This document shows, piece after piece, positions 1 through 7,009 of a DNA stretch of 25,825 nucleotides; the stretch's first letter is position 1; every line of letters begins with the position of its first letter. Both the position numbers and the translations under genes were made by a program. The notes under the pieces are model-generated. The model worked only from the letters and a program-made list of their open reading frames with translations. It was not told the DNA's origin and did not search any database. Origin of the DNA: Candidatus Cloacimonadota bacterium (GTDB lineage Bacteria; Cloacimonadota; Cloacimonadia; Cloacimonadales; Cloacimonadaceae); the NCBI GenBank assembly GCA_028681035.1, contig JAQUJJ010000045.1:1-25825 (forward strand). The letters are read 5' to 3'.

Positions 1-466
1 TATCCTGCAGAAAGTAACCAAGTATCCAGATCGGCAGATAACCTGTTGTCAGGCTGTAATAGTGAGTGAGATCGGAATAGACCGACAATAGCTTAATCTT
101 ATCGTAACAAGTGAACTTGAGGATGCCAGAGCTTACATCGAAAGACAATTGGGAGGTATCGATGACACCAGAAAAGAACAGCACATTATCCCGATAGACC
201 TTAACTTCAAAGTGGGAGATGTAACGCTCATACTCATTAGTTCCGGAGAGGATGTTCACCTGTATCCAGGTGGTAGGGAAACACTCAAAAATAAGTCGCT
301 TGGGTTCTCTGCTATAGTTGGATACCGCTTGCAGCTTATCGGCTGAAACACTGAGAGTGATGATGGCTCTATTGGTGGCTGTATCTACCAGGCTATGCTT
401 GATCTGGTTATAGTCAGAGGCATCTGTCTTGCCTTGAACGAAGTCAATCTTAAAGAGGTTTGGCAT
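1..466 (-). CDS. Putative phage tail/baseplate protein, 3' end outside the window
   Basis: An open frame of 155 codons runs from an ATG at 466-464 to the left edge without a stop, so the gene is cut by the window. The start is well supported: an AGGAG Shine-Dalgarno lies just upstream, and the ATG overlaps the tape-measure stop as TAATG, which indicates translational coupling. The product begins MPNLFKIDFVQG and is rich in alternating hydrophobic/polar stretches typical of beta-structure, with no membrane segment. A gene directly after the tape measure usually encodes a distal tail or baseplate component. I recognise no specific family, so the tail role is inferred from position only. Confidence 0.7.
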   Translation of the reverse strand, partial: MPNLFKIDFVQGKTDASDYNQIKHSLVDTATNRAIITLSVSADKLQAVSNYSREPKRLIFECFPTTWIQVNILSGTNEYERYISHFEVKVYRDNVLFFSGVIDTSQLSFDVSSGILKFTCYDKIKLLSVYSDLTHYYSLTTGYLPIWILGYFLQD

Positions 467-3306
467 TACACTTCACTCCTAATCATCTTGCCTGTATCGG
501 CTATCTCAGATACTCGAACCGGATCATTAGAAAGGGGATCGACATTGATCTCAATATTGGGCTTGTTGTCACTGATGCTCTGCCGCAGAGAACTGAACTC
601 TTCCCGCACCACAGAGACAATTGTATTCATGATCGCAGTCATACTGCCTCCAGTCATAACTGTGCCACCAGAGCCGTAATATGAGCCCAAGTTGGCAGGC
701 ATGGGTACTGAGGGGATCGGCAGTCCTGCAAAGGCAAGTTTCACCTTTTCGATAGGTGCGAAGTTGAGGAAGTCAAACAGGTTTCTGCCCAGTGCTTTGA
801 CTCTGTCCTTGGCAGTGATGTATTCGTTACCTTCCGCTTCAATCAGGATGCCGCCCTCACTATGTGCCTTGCCGACTAAGAGACCTCCAGTTGCTGCCTT
901 AGGTGGCTCAGTTGCTTGGATCACAGCTATATTAGCAAGCCCGGCACCAATAGCTGCAGCTGCTGCGGTGACTGCTAGTCCGGGTCCTACTACGGGAATC
1001 CCAACCATAGACTTATAGGCTGCGGTGGCAGAGGCATAGGTATCAATCATTGCCTGTCCGATCGCCAGGGTCTTCCACATGGCAAAGCCCTTCTTGCCGA
1101 AGATCTCACTGGTCTTGGCTAGGTCTCGCATGATCTGCTGCGCACCCTGTAGATTCCGCATCTCATAGTCATTCCTGATCCGAGCCTTAGCAGCTTCACT
1201 CTGAGTGGTAATCTGCTGTTCGGTAAAGCCTGCTGCAATCAGCTTTTCTCTACGCTTGGCATAATATTGGTCTATCGCACGCAGTTCAGCATCCCAGGTT
1301 CTATCTGATAGTTCCAGACCACGCTGGTTGAACTCGAATCTGGTATCCTGCAGTTCCTGCTGTTGCCGTCTCTCCTCTTCTAATGCTCTGCGTCTGGCTT
1401 CCGCTTCGGCTTCGATCTGGGAAGTTCTGGCTTCACTGGCTTCTGTCTCTACTCGTACCGATTCATCGGCATAGTGATCTCTGATAGAATGTAATAGAGA
1501 TTCTGATGCTCCCAAGCTCTGCGCTCTGGCAAGCTCAGCATCCCGCTGTATCTCCAGTTCTTTCTGCTTTCGCAATACTGCATCATCAATAGCCAGCACA
1601 TCATACTTCTGCTGCATCTGCCTGAGTTGTTCTAACTGTCTCTGTCTCTCGTCTATTAACCTCTGGCCGCTATCGGGACCAGAAGTGGGATCTGCACTGG
1701 CACCATCATTGGTAGGATCAAAAACCAAGTCCGGTGCTTCGGATAATGCCTGACGATATGCAGCAGCGATCTTATCCAGATCAGCCTTAGCCCGAAACAG
1801 ATCGGCAGCTATTACTCCATAACGGTTAAGCTCGGACTCGATCTGTCCCCATCTACCTCCGGTAAAGCTATCGGCATTGAAGCCCATAGCATTCTCATCA
1901 GAGAAGACATCGGCTCCACTTGTTAGGGTAGGGAAGGAAGAGTAAAGTCTATTTTTCTCCGACTGCAGCTGACTAATGCGGGGCTGGAGTTCATCAAGTT
2001 GGATGGTCAGTTCTGCTACTCTGCCGATCTGAGCCTGATACTTATCCCCATATATCTTGGCGATCTGCTGTTGAATCAAAGCTTCGGAGGCGTTACGCAA
2101 AGCAGTTGCCAGGTTATTGTAAGAAGCAGTTTCTAAATCTATGTTACCAATATACTCCGAGTAGTTCTCATTCAGTGAGCGGATGATGTTCTTCATCTCG
2201 GTCTTATCAGATACAGTTAGCGAACTGGCAGAGCGTAACTCCAGGAGCCGGGAAGCCAGTAAGCTAAACTTCTCTGCTTCTACCGAGACTTCATGCTGAG
2301 CAGATTTGATCTCGTCGTTCATGCTCTTCTGAGAGGCAGTTACCGTATCAGTCTTAACCGATGCTGCTGCCAGTCCCAGTCCGAGAGCAGACAATACGCC
2401 AACAGCTATCCCGATAATACCTGCTACCGGGTTCATAGCTACCTGTAGAGCATGATAGGCTGCTGTAAGGGTAATCACAGCAGTGGTAACAGTTCCAATC
2501 AAAGGAATAGCTACTACGATTCCTGCGACAAAGCCTTTCATGACCGGAGATAAGCTCTGATAGGCATCCATCAGCCAACGCAAACCCTGCAGTAGAGGAT
2601 TAATCATCACTGTCAGTATATCACCAACTGTCTCTTGGATATCTCCCCAAGCATTGGCATTCTGCAAGCGCAGATCAGCCAGAGCCAAAGCTGTGCCACC
2701 ATAGTCAGCACCAAGCTTCTCGACCAGATAGGACACACCCTCAGTCTTGAGCCGGGTATCATCAAGTTCAATGCCGTATCTACCTAACATCTCTGTATGT
2801 CCGTTCAGTGCCCGACCCATGAGATCAAAGGCAGACTCGACACTCATGCCGGTGGCTTTGTTGGCTTCGGTAAAGTCTAACAGTACCGGCACAAGCTGTT
2901 GTATCTCATCTTTGTTCAGTTTGAATGTTTGAGATAGCTTTGCCATCAGAGCCAGCATCTTGTCATCTTCGAAGTTGGTCACAGATTGCATGGCAGAGGC
3001 AAACTCTCCCATCTCTGCGGCAGCTTCTCCGAAGGCTATCTTTGCCAATGTTACCGCTTGTCTTTGAGCCAGTGATGCATCAAGCAGGCTATTCATAGAA
3101 CGCACCAGACCACCGACTACCTGGATCACTCCATCGACTGCAATCTTTACATCACGAATGGTAGCCAATGCCTGTTCTGCCGTTATCTTAACCGCAGCAG
3201 GTTTCTCCACCACAGACTGGGTGGACTCCGCTTCCTGCTTGACTTCGGCAAGCTTGAGAGTGGCATCGTCAGTGACGAGGACGAGTTTAAAAGTTAGGTC
3301 TGGCAT
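466..3306 (-). CDS. Phage tail tape measure protein
   Basis: About 946 residues, acting as the tail-length ruler inside the tail tube. The N-terminal half holds a TP901-type core: helical segments around residues 90-230 that include an ALADLRLQNANAWGDI stretch. A long hydrophobic Gly/Ala-rich region with several membrane-like helices follows, at about residues 250-340. The centre is charged coiled coil (Glu/Arg/Gln-rich, about 520-720). A second hydrophobic Ala/Gly stretch lies near residue 800. I chose the ATG at 3306 (MPDLTFKL...) because it resembles the usual start of this family, although no good Shine-Dalgarno precedes it. The frame stays open to a GTG at 3357. The gene follows the chaperone pair, as tape measures usually do, but two dam genes and a GIY-YIG gene now separate them. 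Confidence 0.9.
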   Translation of the reverse strand: MPDLTFKLVLVTDDATLKLAEVKQEAESTQSVVEKPAAVKITAEQALATIRDVKIAVDGVIQVVGGLVRSMNSLLDASLAQRQAVTLAKIAFGEAAAEMGEFASAMQSVTNFEDDKMLALMAKLSQTFKLNKDEIQQLVPVLLDFTEANKATGMSVESAFDLMGRALNGHTEMLGRYGIELDDTRLKTEGVSYLVEKLGADYGGTALALADLRLQNANAWGDIQETVGDILTVMINPLLQGLRWLMDAYQSLSPVMKGFVAGIVVAIPLIGTVTTAVITLTAAYHALQVAMNPVAGIIGIAVGVLSALGLGLAAASVKTDTVTASQKSMNDEIKSAQHEVSVEAEKFSLLASRLLELRSASSLTVSDKTEMKNIIRSLNENYSEYIGNIDLETASYNNLATALRNASEALIQQQIAKIYGDKYQAQIGRVAELTIQLDELQPRISQLQSEKNRLYSSFPTLTSGADVFSDENAMGFNADSFTGGRWGQIESELNRYGVIAADLFRAKADLDKIAAAYRQALSEAPDLVFDPTNDGASADPTSGPDSGQRLIDERQRQLEQLRQMQQKYDVLAIDDAVLRKQKELEIQRDAELARAQSLGASESLLHSIRDHYADESVRVETEASEARTSQIEAEAEARRRALEEERRQQQELQDTRFEFNQRGLELSDRTWDAELRAIDQYYAKRREKLIAAGFTEQQITTQSEAAKARIRNDYEMRNLQGAQQIMRDLAKTSEIFGKKGFAMWKTLAIGQAMIDTYASATAAYKSMVGIPVVGPGLAVTAAAAAIGAGLANIAVIQATEPPKAATGGLLVGKAHSEGGILIEAEGNEYITAKDRVKALGRNLFDFLNFAPIEKVKLAFAGLPIPSVPMPANLGSYYGSGGTVMTGGSMTAIMNTIVSVVREEFSSLRQSISDNKPNIEINVDPLSNDPVRVSEIADTGKMIRSEV

Positions 3307-3347
3307 AACAAAAAAGTGTAAAATAAGGCATAAAAGTGATTTTCTCC

Positions 3348-3376
3348 TTGACAGCACTGTAATTGCATACTATGAA
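3348..3376 (+). promoter_or_regulatory. Sigma70-type promoter for the GIY-YIG gene
   Basis: A perfect -35 box TTGACA (3348-3353) is followed by a 17-nt spacer and a TATGAA -10 (3371-3376, four of six matches). Transcription would begin near 3383, ten bases before the AAGGAG Shine-Dalgarno at 3393-3398 and the GTG start at 3405. This would let the gene be expressed independently of the opposing late operon. Confidence 0.6.
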
Positions 3377-3404
3377 TATGGGCATTAATAACAAGGAGAT
3401 AATT

Positions 3405-3782
3405 GTGATAACAATAAGAGATGACAGCATAATCAACAGATTGATGGGGCAAAGAGAGCAGAATCGTCCCTTCTTACCAGCACATAAGAAGTCAATCCCT
3501 TTAGTCCTAACAAAAGCTCTCATTCCTAACACATCTGGTTGCTACATAATGAGAATTGGCGGAAGGGTAAAATACGTAGGCAAGTCGAAAAATATTCACC
3601 AGAGATTGCTTCAACATATGGCAAACAATGGCTCAAGTTCATACTCTTCCAGAATGATAAGAGGATTGTATCCCAGAATAAGTGTTTCACTGATTCCATC
3701 AAAAAACGATCGTCTTCGAACAATAATGGAAAAAATACTGATACAAGGATTGAAACCACCGTGGAATAGCCGTATTGGATAG
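3405..3782 (+). CDS. Free-standing GIY-YIG nuclease
   Basis: A 125-residue single-domain GIY-YIG nuclease. The catalytic signature is complete: GCYI at residues 45-48, YVG at 57-59, the QR arginine at 67, a Glu at 109 in a MEKILI helix and the PWN Asn at 121. The GTG at 3405 is preferred because AAGGAG sits six bases upstream; an in-frame TTG at 3363 would overlap the promoter. The gene runs opposite to all neighbouring phage genes and ends six bases before the first dam stop. It is AT-richer than its surroundings. Such proteins are often homing or intron-type endonucleases, but no intron is visible, and a UvrC-like or phage-exclusion role is possible. The nuclease fold is clear; the biological role is not. 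Confidence 0.82.
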   Translation: MITIRDDSIINRLMGQREQNRPFLPAHKKSIPLVLTKALIPNTSGCYIMRIGGRVKYVGKSKNIHQRLLQHMANNGSSSYSSRMIRGLYPRISVSLIPSKNDRLRTIMEKILIQGLKPPWNSRIG

Positions 3783-3788
3783 ACAACA

Positions 3789-4568
3789 TCAGCTGTAATT
3801 CCTAATCAATAGTTCAATCTCGGTCTGGAAAGCTCCTGAGACGGTGTATTGCGCGTCGACCTCATCAATAGTGAAGCCTTGGTAGAGTGTACGAATGTAA
3901 GGGTCGTTATTGTAGGATAGCAGGAACTTCCCTTTGATGTTCTTCAGTGCGGCTGCCAGCTCTTCATGCTTAGTAAAGGCGTCTGCGTCTTCTCTGTCGT
4001 ATAGATGCTCCTTTGTAAAATAGGGTGGATCTAGGTAAAAGAAGGTATTGGGTGTGTCAAAGCGGGCAATGATCTTCTCAAAGTCCTGCTTTTCGATGAT
4101 CACCTGCTTTAAGCGTTCTGAAGCTGCTTTCACCTTCTCCAGATTACGCAGTGGCATATACTTGTAGCCTTGCATGATGCAGAAGTTCTTGGATCGGGAG
4201 CCGTAGCTGCAGGACAACTGGAAGTAGAAGCGGATGGCTCGTTCAAGTTCGGTTTTGGGTGGGTGTTGGGCGAAACTGTCGAACATCTCTCTGGAGACGA
4301 GGTATTGGTTCAACTCCGTCACAAACGCTTCCGGGTGCTGCTTGATGTACTTCCAGAAGTTCACCAGATCACCATTGATATCGTTATAGACTTCGGTGTA
4401 TCTGCTCTTCTTTGATATCTGCCAGTCTTCCTTGTTGGGGCTTTTCCCGAATAGTATCCACCCAGCTCCACCGAAGACCTCACAGTAAATATCGTGCTTG
4501 GGGATGAGTGGCAGTATCTTCTTTCGCAAGAGACGCTTGCCACCTACCCAGGAGATGATGCTGTTCAT
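3789..4568 (-). CDS. dam: DNA adenine methyltransferase (D12/Dam class), copy A
   Basis: A 259-residue N6-adenine methyltransferase of the D12 class, which transfers a methyl group from S-adenosylmethionine to adenine in DNA. The N-terminal SWVGGKRLLRKKI and the FGGAGWILF loop (residues 32-40) form the cofactor site, EVYNDINGDLVNFW (about 59-72) is the family's acidic segment, and DPPY (180-183) is the catalytic motif. The start codon overlaps the stop of the second dam gene as ATGA, so the two are translationally coupled. It is a clear paralogue of that gene, but diverged between the motifs. In a phage it may protect DNA from host restriction or control packaging or transcription; the target site cannot be read from sequence. 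Confidence 0.92.
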   Translation of the reverse strand: MNSIISWVGGKRLLRKKILPLIPKHDIYCEVFGGAGWILFGKSPNKEDWQISKKSRYTEVYNDINGDLVNFWKYIKQHPEAFVTELNQYLVSREMFDSFAQHPPKTELERAIRFYFQLSCSYGSRSKNFCIMQGYKYMPLRNLEKVKAASERLKQVIIEKQDFEKIIARFDTPNTFFYLDPPYFTKEHLYDREDADAFTKHEELAAALKNIKGKFLLSYNNDPYIRTLYQGFTIDEVDAQYTVSGAFQTEIELLIRNYS

Positions 4569-5383
4569 GTAATCCCCCTGATATCTCTGGTGGTTTTGGC
4601 TTTGGGCTTGGCTGTATCCTGATCGCTTTCTATCAACTCAAAGTTGGCAATGATCACTTCATTGAACTCGGACTTCCCTTCCTTGCGGTTGATACCCTTG
4701 GTTCTGGTCACATGCTTGATATCATAGCCCTTGTATAGCTTGAGTACTTCCGGGTTATCATCATAGGATAGGATAAACCGTCCTTTGATGTTTTTCAGGA
4801 TGTCTCTTAAGGCTTCATGACTGAACTGCTTTGAGTTCTCATAGGTATAGCCCAGCATGTAAGGTGGATCACAGTAGAAGAAGTTACTCTTGGTATCATA
4901 CTTCTCTATCACTTTCTCATAGGAGAGGTTCTCAATGATCACCATGTCTAAGCGTCTGTGCAGTTCTTTGATGCGCTCCAGACGGTTATACATACTGGAG
5001 GTGCCACGCTTCTGCGAAGTACCGAAGCTGTCACCTTTTGAGCCGAAGCTTCTGGTGATCAGGAACATGAACCTGGCAGCTCTCTGTATCTCGGTTAAGC
5101 CTTCTTGTTTGAAGATATCACCAAAGAGCTTGCGACTGGCTACTAACCAGTCCAATTCTTTGATCAGTTCATCAGGGTGATACTTCACCTGCAGGAAGAG
5201 ATTGACCAGACGATAGTCGAGATCGTTATAGACTTCCAGATCGCCCCATTTGTCTTTGAAAAGCAGCATCCAGGCAGCACCACCGAAGGGTTCGATGTAG
5301 CCCTGAATATCCTTGGGGACGTATTGCGAGATAGTTTTGCGGAGGAGGCGTTTACCTCCGATCCAGCCGATCAGTGCATCCAT
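4565..5383 (-). CDS. dam: DNA adenine methyltransferase (D12/Dam class), copy B
   Basis: A 272-residue D12-class adenine methyltransferase, the upstream member of a tandem pair. Visible motifs are GWIGGKRLLRKTI (residues 6-18), FGGAAWMLLF (33-42), EVYNDLDYRLVNLF (50-63) and catalytic DPPY (172-175). The ATG at 5383 has AGGAG six bases upstream and overlaps the stop of the small chaperone ORF as TAATG. The C-terminal 20 residues are charged and Lys-rich and are absent from copy A. The middle region, which carries the target-recognition part in this family, differs between the copies, so they may recognise different sites. Confidence 0.92.
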   Translation of the reverse strand: MDALIGWIGGKRLLRKTISQYVPKDIQGYIEPFGGAAWMLLFKDKWGDLEVYNDLDYRLVNLFLQVKYHPDELIKELDWLVASRKLFGDIFKQEGLTEIQRAARFMFLITRSFGSKGDSFGTSQKRGTSSMYNRLERIKELHRRLDMVIIENLSYEKVIEKYDTKSNFFYCDPPYMLGYTYENSKQFSHEALRDILKNIKGRFILSYDDNPEVLKLYKGYDIKHVTRTKGINRKEGKSEFNEVIIANFELIESDQDTAKPKAKTTRDIRGIT

Positions 5384-5487
5384 TAGATGTCTCCTTTTGT
5401 ACTTGTCAGACAGAGTCGCAGGTACAACTCCGGTAGGGTGAGATTATCAAAGTCCTCAGTAGAGAAGCCAAGCTTACGCATAATCAT
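5383..5487 (-). CDS. Small ORF, probable second frame of the tail assembly chaperone
   Basis: A 34-codon ORF beginning MIMRKLGFSTEDF, starting at an ATG that overlaps the TGA of the preceding gene (ATGA). It lies in the -1 frame relative to that gene, and its frame remains open upstream across the end of the first ORF (reading PYESFEM...). An FSTEDFDNLTLPEL-like core of short helices resembles the C-terminal frame of phage tail assembly chaperones (the G/GT arrangement). It could be made as a frameshift extension of the first ORF or by reinitiation. No classic X XXY YYZ heptamer is present; CCC CCT-type runs near 5500 are the best slip candidates. Confidence 0.55.
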   Translation of the reverse strand: MIMRKLGFSTEDFDNLTLPELYLRLCLTSTKGDI

Positions 5488-5840
5488 TTCGAAGCTCTCG
5501 TAGGGGTAACGGGGTTGGGAGCGGGGATCACTGCTAATCCGAAACTCCCGAGCCAAGCGCTGAACCTCTCTTTGCTGGCTCTGATATAGACGAAAAAAGC
5601 AGAGATATACTCCAGTGCTTCCAATGCATCCATCTTGTCCGGGTCCTGCCCTGAGATGATGCGGATAAGCTCTTTGTCTGCTTCAGACTGGGATATAAGC
5701 TCCAGCAGTTCCACTTCCGATACCTTAGTCACCTTGCCGGAGAGGAAGTCCTCAAGCTTAGCTTTCAGGGTCTTGTTGGAGATCGTGAGACAGAGGATCA
5801 GCCGCAGTTGTTTATAGCTGAGTTGGGGTTCTCGCTTCAT
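5484..5840 (-). CDS. Putative tail assembly chaperone, first frame
   Basis: A 118-residue, mostly helical acidic protein with no recognisable enzymatic motif. The ATG at 5840 (MKREPQLSYKQ) is preferred over an upstream start at 5885 because AAGGA lies about ten bases before it and the longer form overlaps the previous gene. It sits between the tail-tube candidate and the tape measure gene, and is followed by a small ORF in the -1 frame. Both are hallmarks of the tail assembly chaperone pair that coats the tape measure during tail assembly. The assignment rests on position and this arrangement rather than on similarity. Confidence 0.6.
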   Translation of the reverse strand: MKREPQLSYKQLRLILCLTISNKTLKAKLEDFLSGKVTKVSEVELLELISQSEADKELIRIISGQDPDKMDALEALEYISAFFVYIRASKERFSAWLGSFGLAVIPAPNPVTPTRASK

Positions 5841-5856
5841 GTGTATTTTTCCTTTT

Positions 5857-6057
5857 CTATTGTCCAAAGAACATCTTGATGGCAACGCCGATCAGCATGA
5901 AGAACTGGGTAGTGGAGACGCCCAGAAGCAGCTTCATGTTCGTCTCCACTCTCGCCATACGAGTTACCAGTGAGTTATTGCTGTTACCATTGCCGTAGAT
6001 CTCCTCATGCACACTGTCGATGCGTTGTTTGATCTCGGGTTTACATTGGCAATCCAT
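5857..6057 (-). CDS. Small membrane protein, XhlA/holin-like
   Basis: A 66-residue protein: a Cys-containing polar N-terminus (MDCQCKPEIKQRID), a short amphipathic helix, then one C-terminal transmembrane helix (about residues 42-63, TTQFFMLIGVAIKMFF) and a polar end. This topology, a helical cytoplasmic head with a single C-terminal membrane anchor, is that of XhlA-type haemolysin/holin-accessory proteins. AAGGA lies six bases before the ATG. It could take part in lysis with the lysozyme at 11.4-11.8 kb and the membrane protein at 6.6-7.0 kb. The lysis role is inferred. Confidence 0.55.
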   Translation of the reverse strand: MDCQCKPEIKQRIDSVHEEIYGNGNSNNSLVTRMARVETNMKLLLGVSTTQFFMLIGVAIKMFFGQ

Positions 6058-6080
6058 GATAAATCCTTGTGTTTCGAAGA

Positions 6081-6632
6081 TTATGCTCCGACCGGAAGAT
6101 CCTTAAACAGGTAAATCTTACCTGCAGTAACTCCGGAGAACTCGGTGCTGATCACGACTGTGAACAGACCATCAGCTTCACCAGACCAGTCGACAGTCCA
6201 GCGTAAGCCATTGAATATGACCACTCTGTCCTTGCTCTTGGAGAGGATGACGATAGTCGTGTTCTTACCCATGAAGGCATTACTCTCAAGGAAGTCTTTC
6301 TGCTTAACGGAGAGACCTACTATACTGAGTTCGATAGTTGAAGTGCGCTTGCCGGGGATACTGTAGTTTCGGGTCTTGAGCTTGGTGATTTTGGAATCAG
6401 CTTTACCAGGCTTCTCGGCAAGTTCACCAAGTAGGTCATAGTTGGCATTTAGCTCAAGAGATATAGATGTTTGATTGGCAAAGAACGTTGCAACATCCGC
6501 ATCGCTGTATGTCCCTAAACCGAAGTAGATATCATCGGCAATCATACCTTCTACTAACGATGAGAACTGCATGTCTTTATCAATCATTGACCCTGGATAT
6601 ACCGGGGTTGTTATTGATGACGTAGGCGGCAT
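6081..6632 (-). CDS. Putative major tail (tube) protein
   Basis: A 183-residue soluble protein, rich in beta-strand patterning, with Ser/Thr-rich segments and no membrane helix. The start overlaps the previous stop (TAATG), with GGAG upstream. In long-tailed phages the tube gene lies between the head and neck genes and the chaperone/tape-measure genes, which is where this sits. The repeated pattern of a long N-terminal arm, a central beta region and a C-terminal strand block (WSGEADGLFTVVISTEFSG) fits a tube subunit. No sheath gene is visible beside it. A minor structural role cannot be excluded. Confidence 0.5.
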   Translation of the reverse strand: MPPTSSITTPVYPGSMIDKDMQFSSLVEGMIADDIYFGLGTYSDADVATFFANQTSISLELNANYDLLGELAEKPGKADSKITKLKTRNYSIPGKRTSTIELSIVGLSVKQKDFLESNAFMGKNTTIVILSKSKDRVVIFNGLRWTVDWSGEADGLFTVVISTEFSGVTAGKIYLFKDLPVGA

Positions 6633-6982
6633 TAGAATACTCCCTTGATGGCTTTACCGATACTGAACAGCCATTTGCGGTTATGGAACACGTATTCCAC
6701 TGCTCCCCCGATCGTGCCGAAGATCTTCATAACCAGATTGGTCTGGTTACTGGGGAGGCTCTTGGTGGCACGCTCGACTGCCAGTTGTTTCTTGGCATAG
6801 TCATCGAGGTCCTTGGTGGCAGGGTTGATCTTGATATCCTGGATGATATCCAGGATGATCGCCAGAGCGGAGTTGATCTTGGTCTTATCCAAGGTCTTAC
6901 CCGTAATCTTGAAGATGATCCAGACGATCAGGGTGGTGATAAGCCCTAAGATGAAGGCTTGATTGGCAATGATGAAGTCCAT
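6632..6982 (-). CDS. Membrane protein, candidate holin
   Basis: A 116-residue protein with one strong N-terminal transmembrane helix (about residues 5-25, ANQAFILGLITTLIVWIIF) followed by a Lys-rich amphipathic region and a second weakly hydrophobic helix near the C-terminus (about 85-113). AAGGAG lies five bases upstream of the ATG. The topology resembles LL-H-type phage holins, but I see no decisive signature. It lies between the capsid and tail-tube genes, away from the lysozyme, which is unusual for a lysis gene. A small membrane structural protein is the alternative. Confidence 0.5.
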   Translation of the reverse strand: MDFIIANQAFILGLITTLIVWIIFKITGKTLDKTKINSALAIILDIIQDIKINPATKDLDDYAKKQLAVERATKSLPSNQTNLVMKIFGTIGGAVEYVFHNRKWLFSIGKAIKGVF

Positions 6983-7009
6983 TGATACTCCTTATGTTTT
7001 GGTTATTGC

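Noticed and set aside
3287..3532. Minus-strand ORF of 81 codons overlapping the GIY-YIG gene
   Set aside because: It has a Cys/Phe/Leu-rich random composition and is antisense to the intact nuclease; only its last 14 codons have a Shine-Dalgarno nearby.
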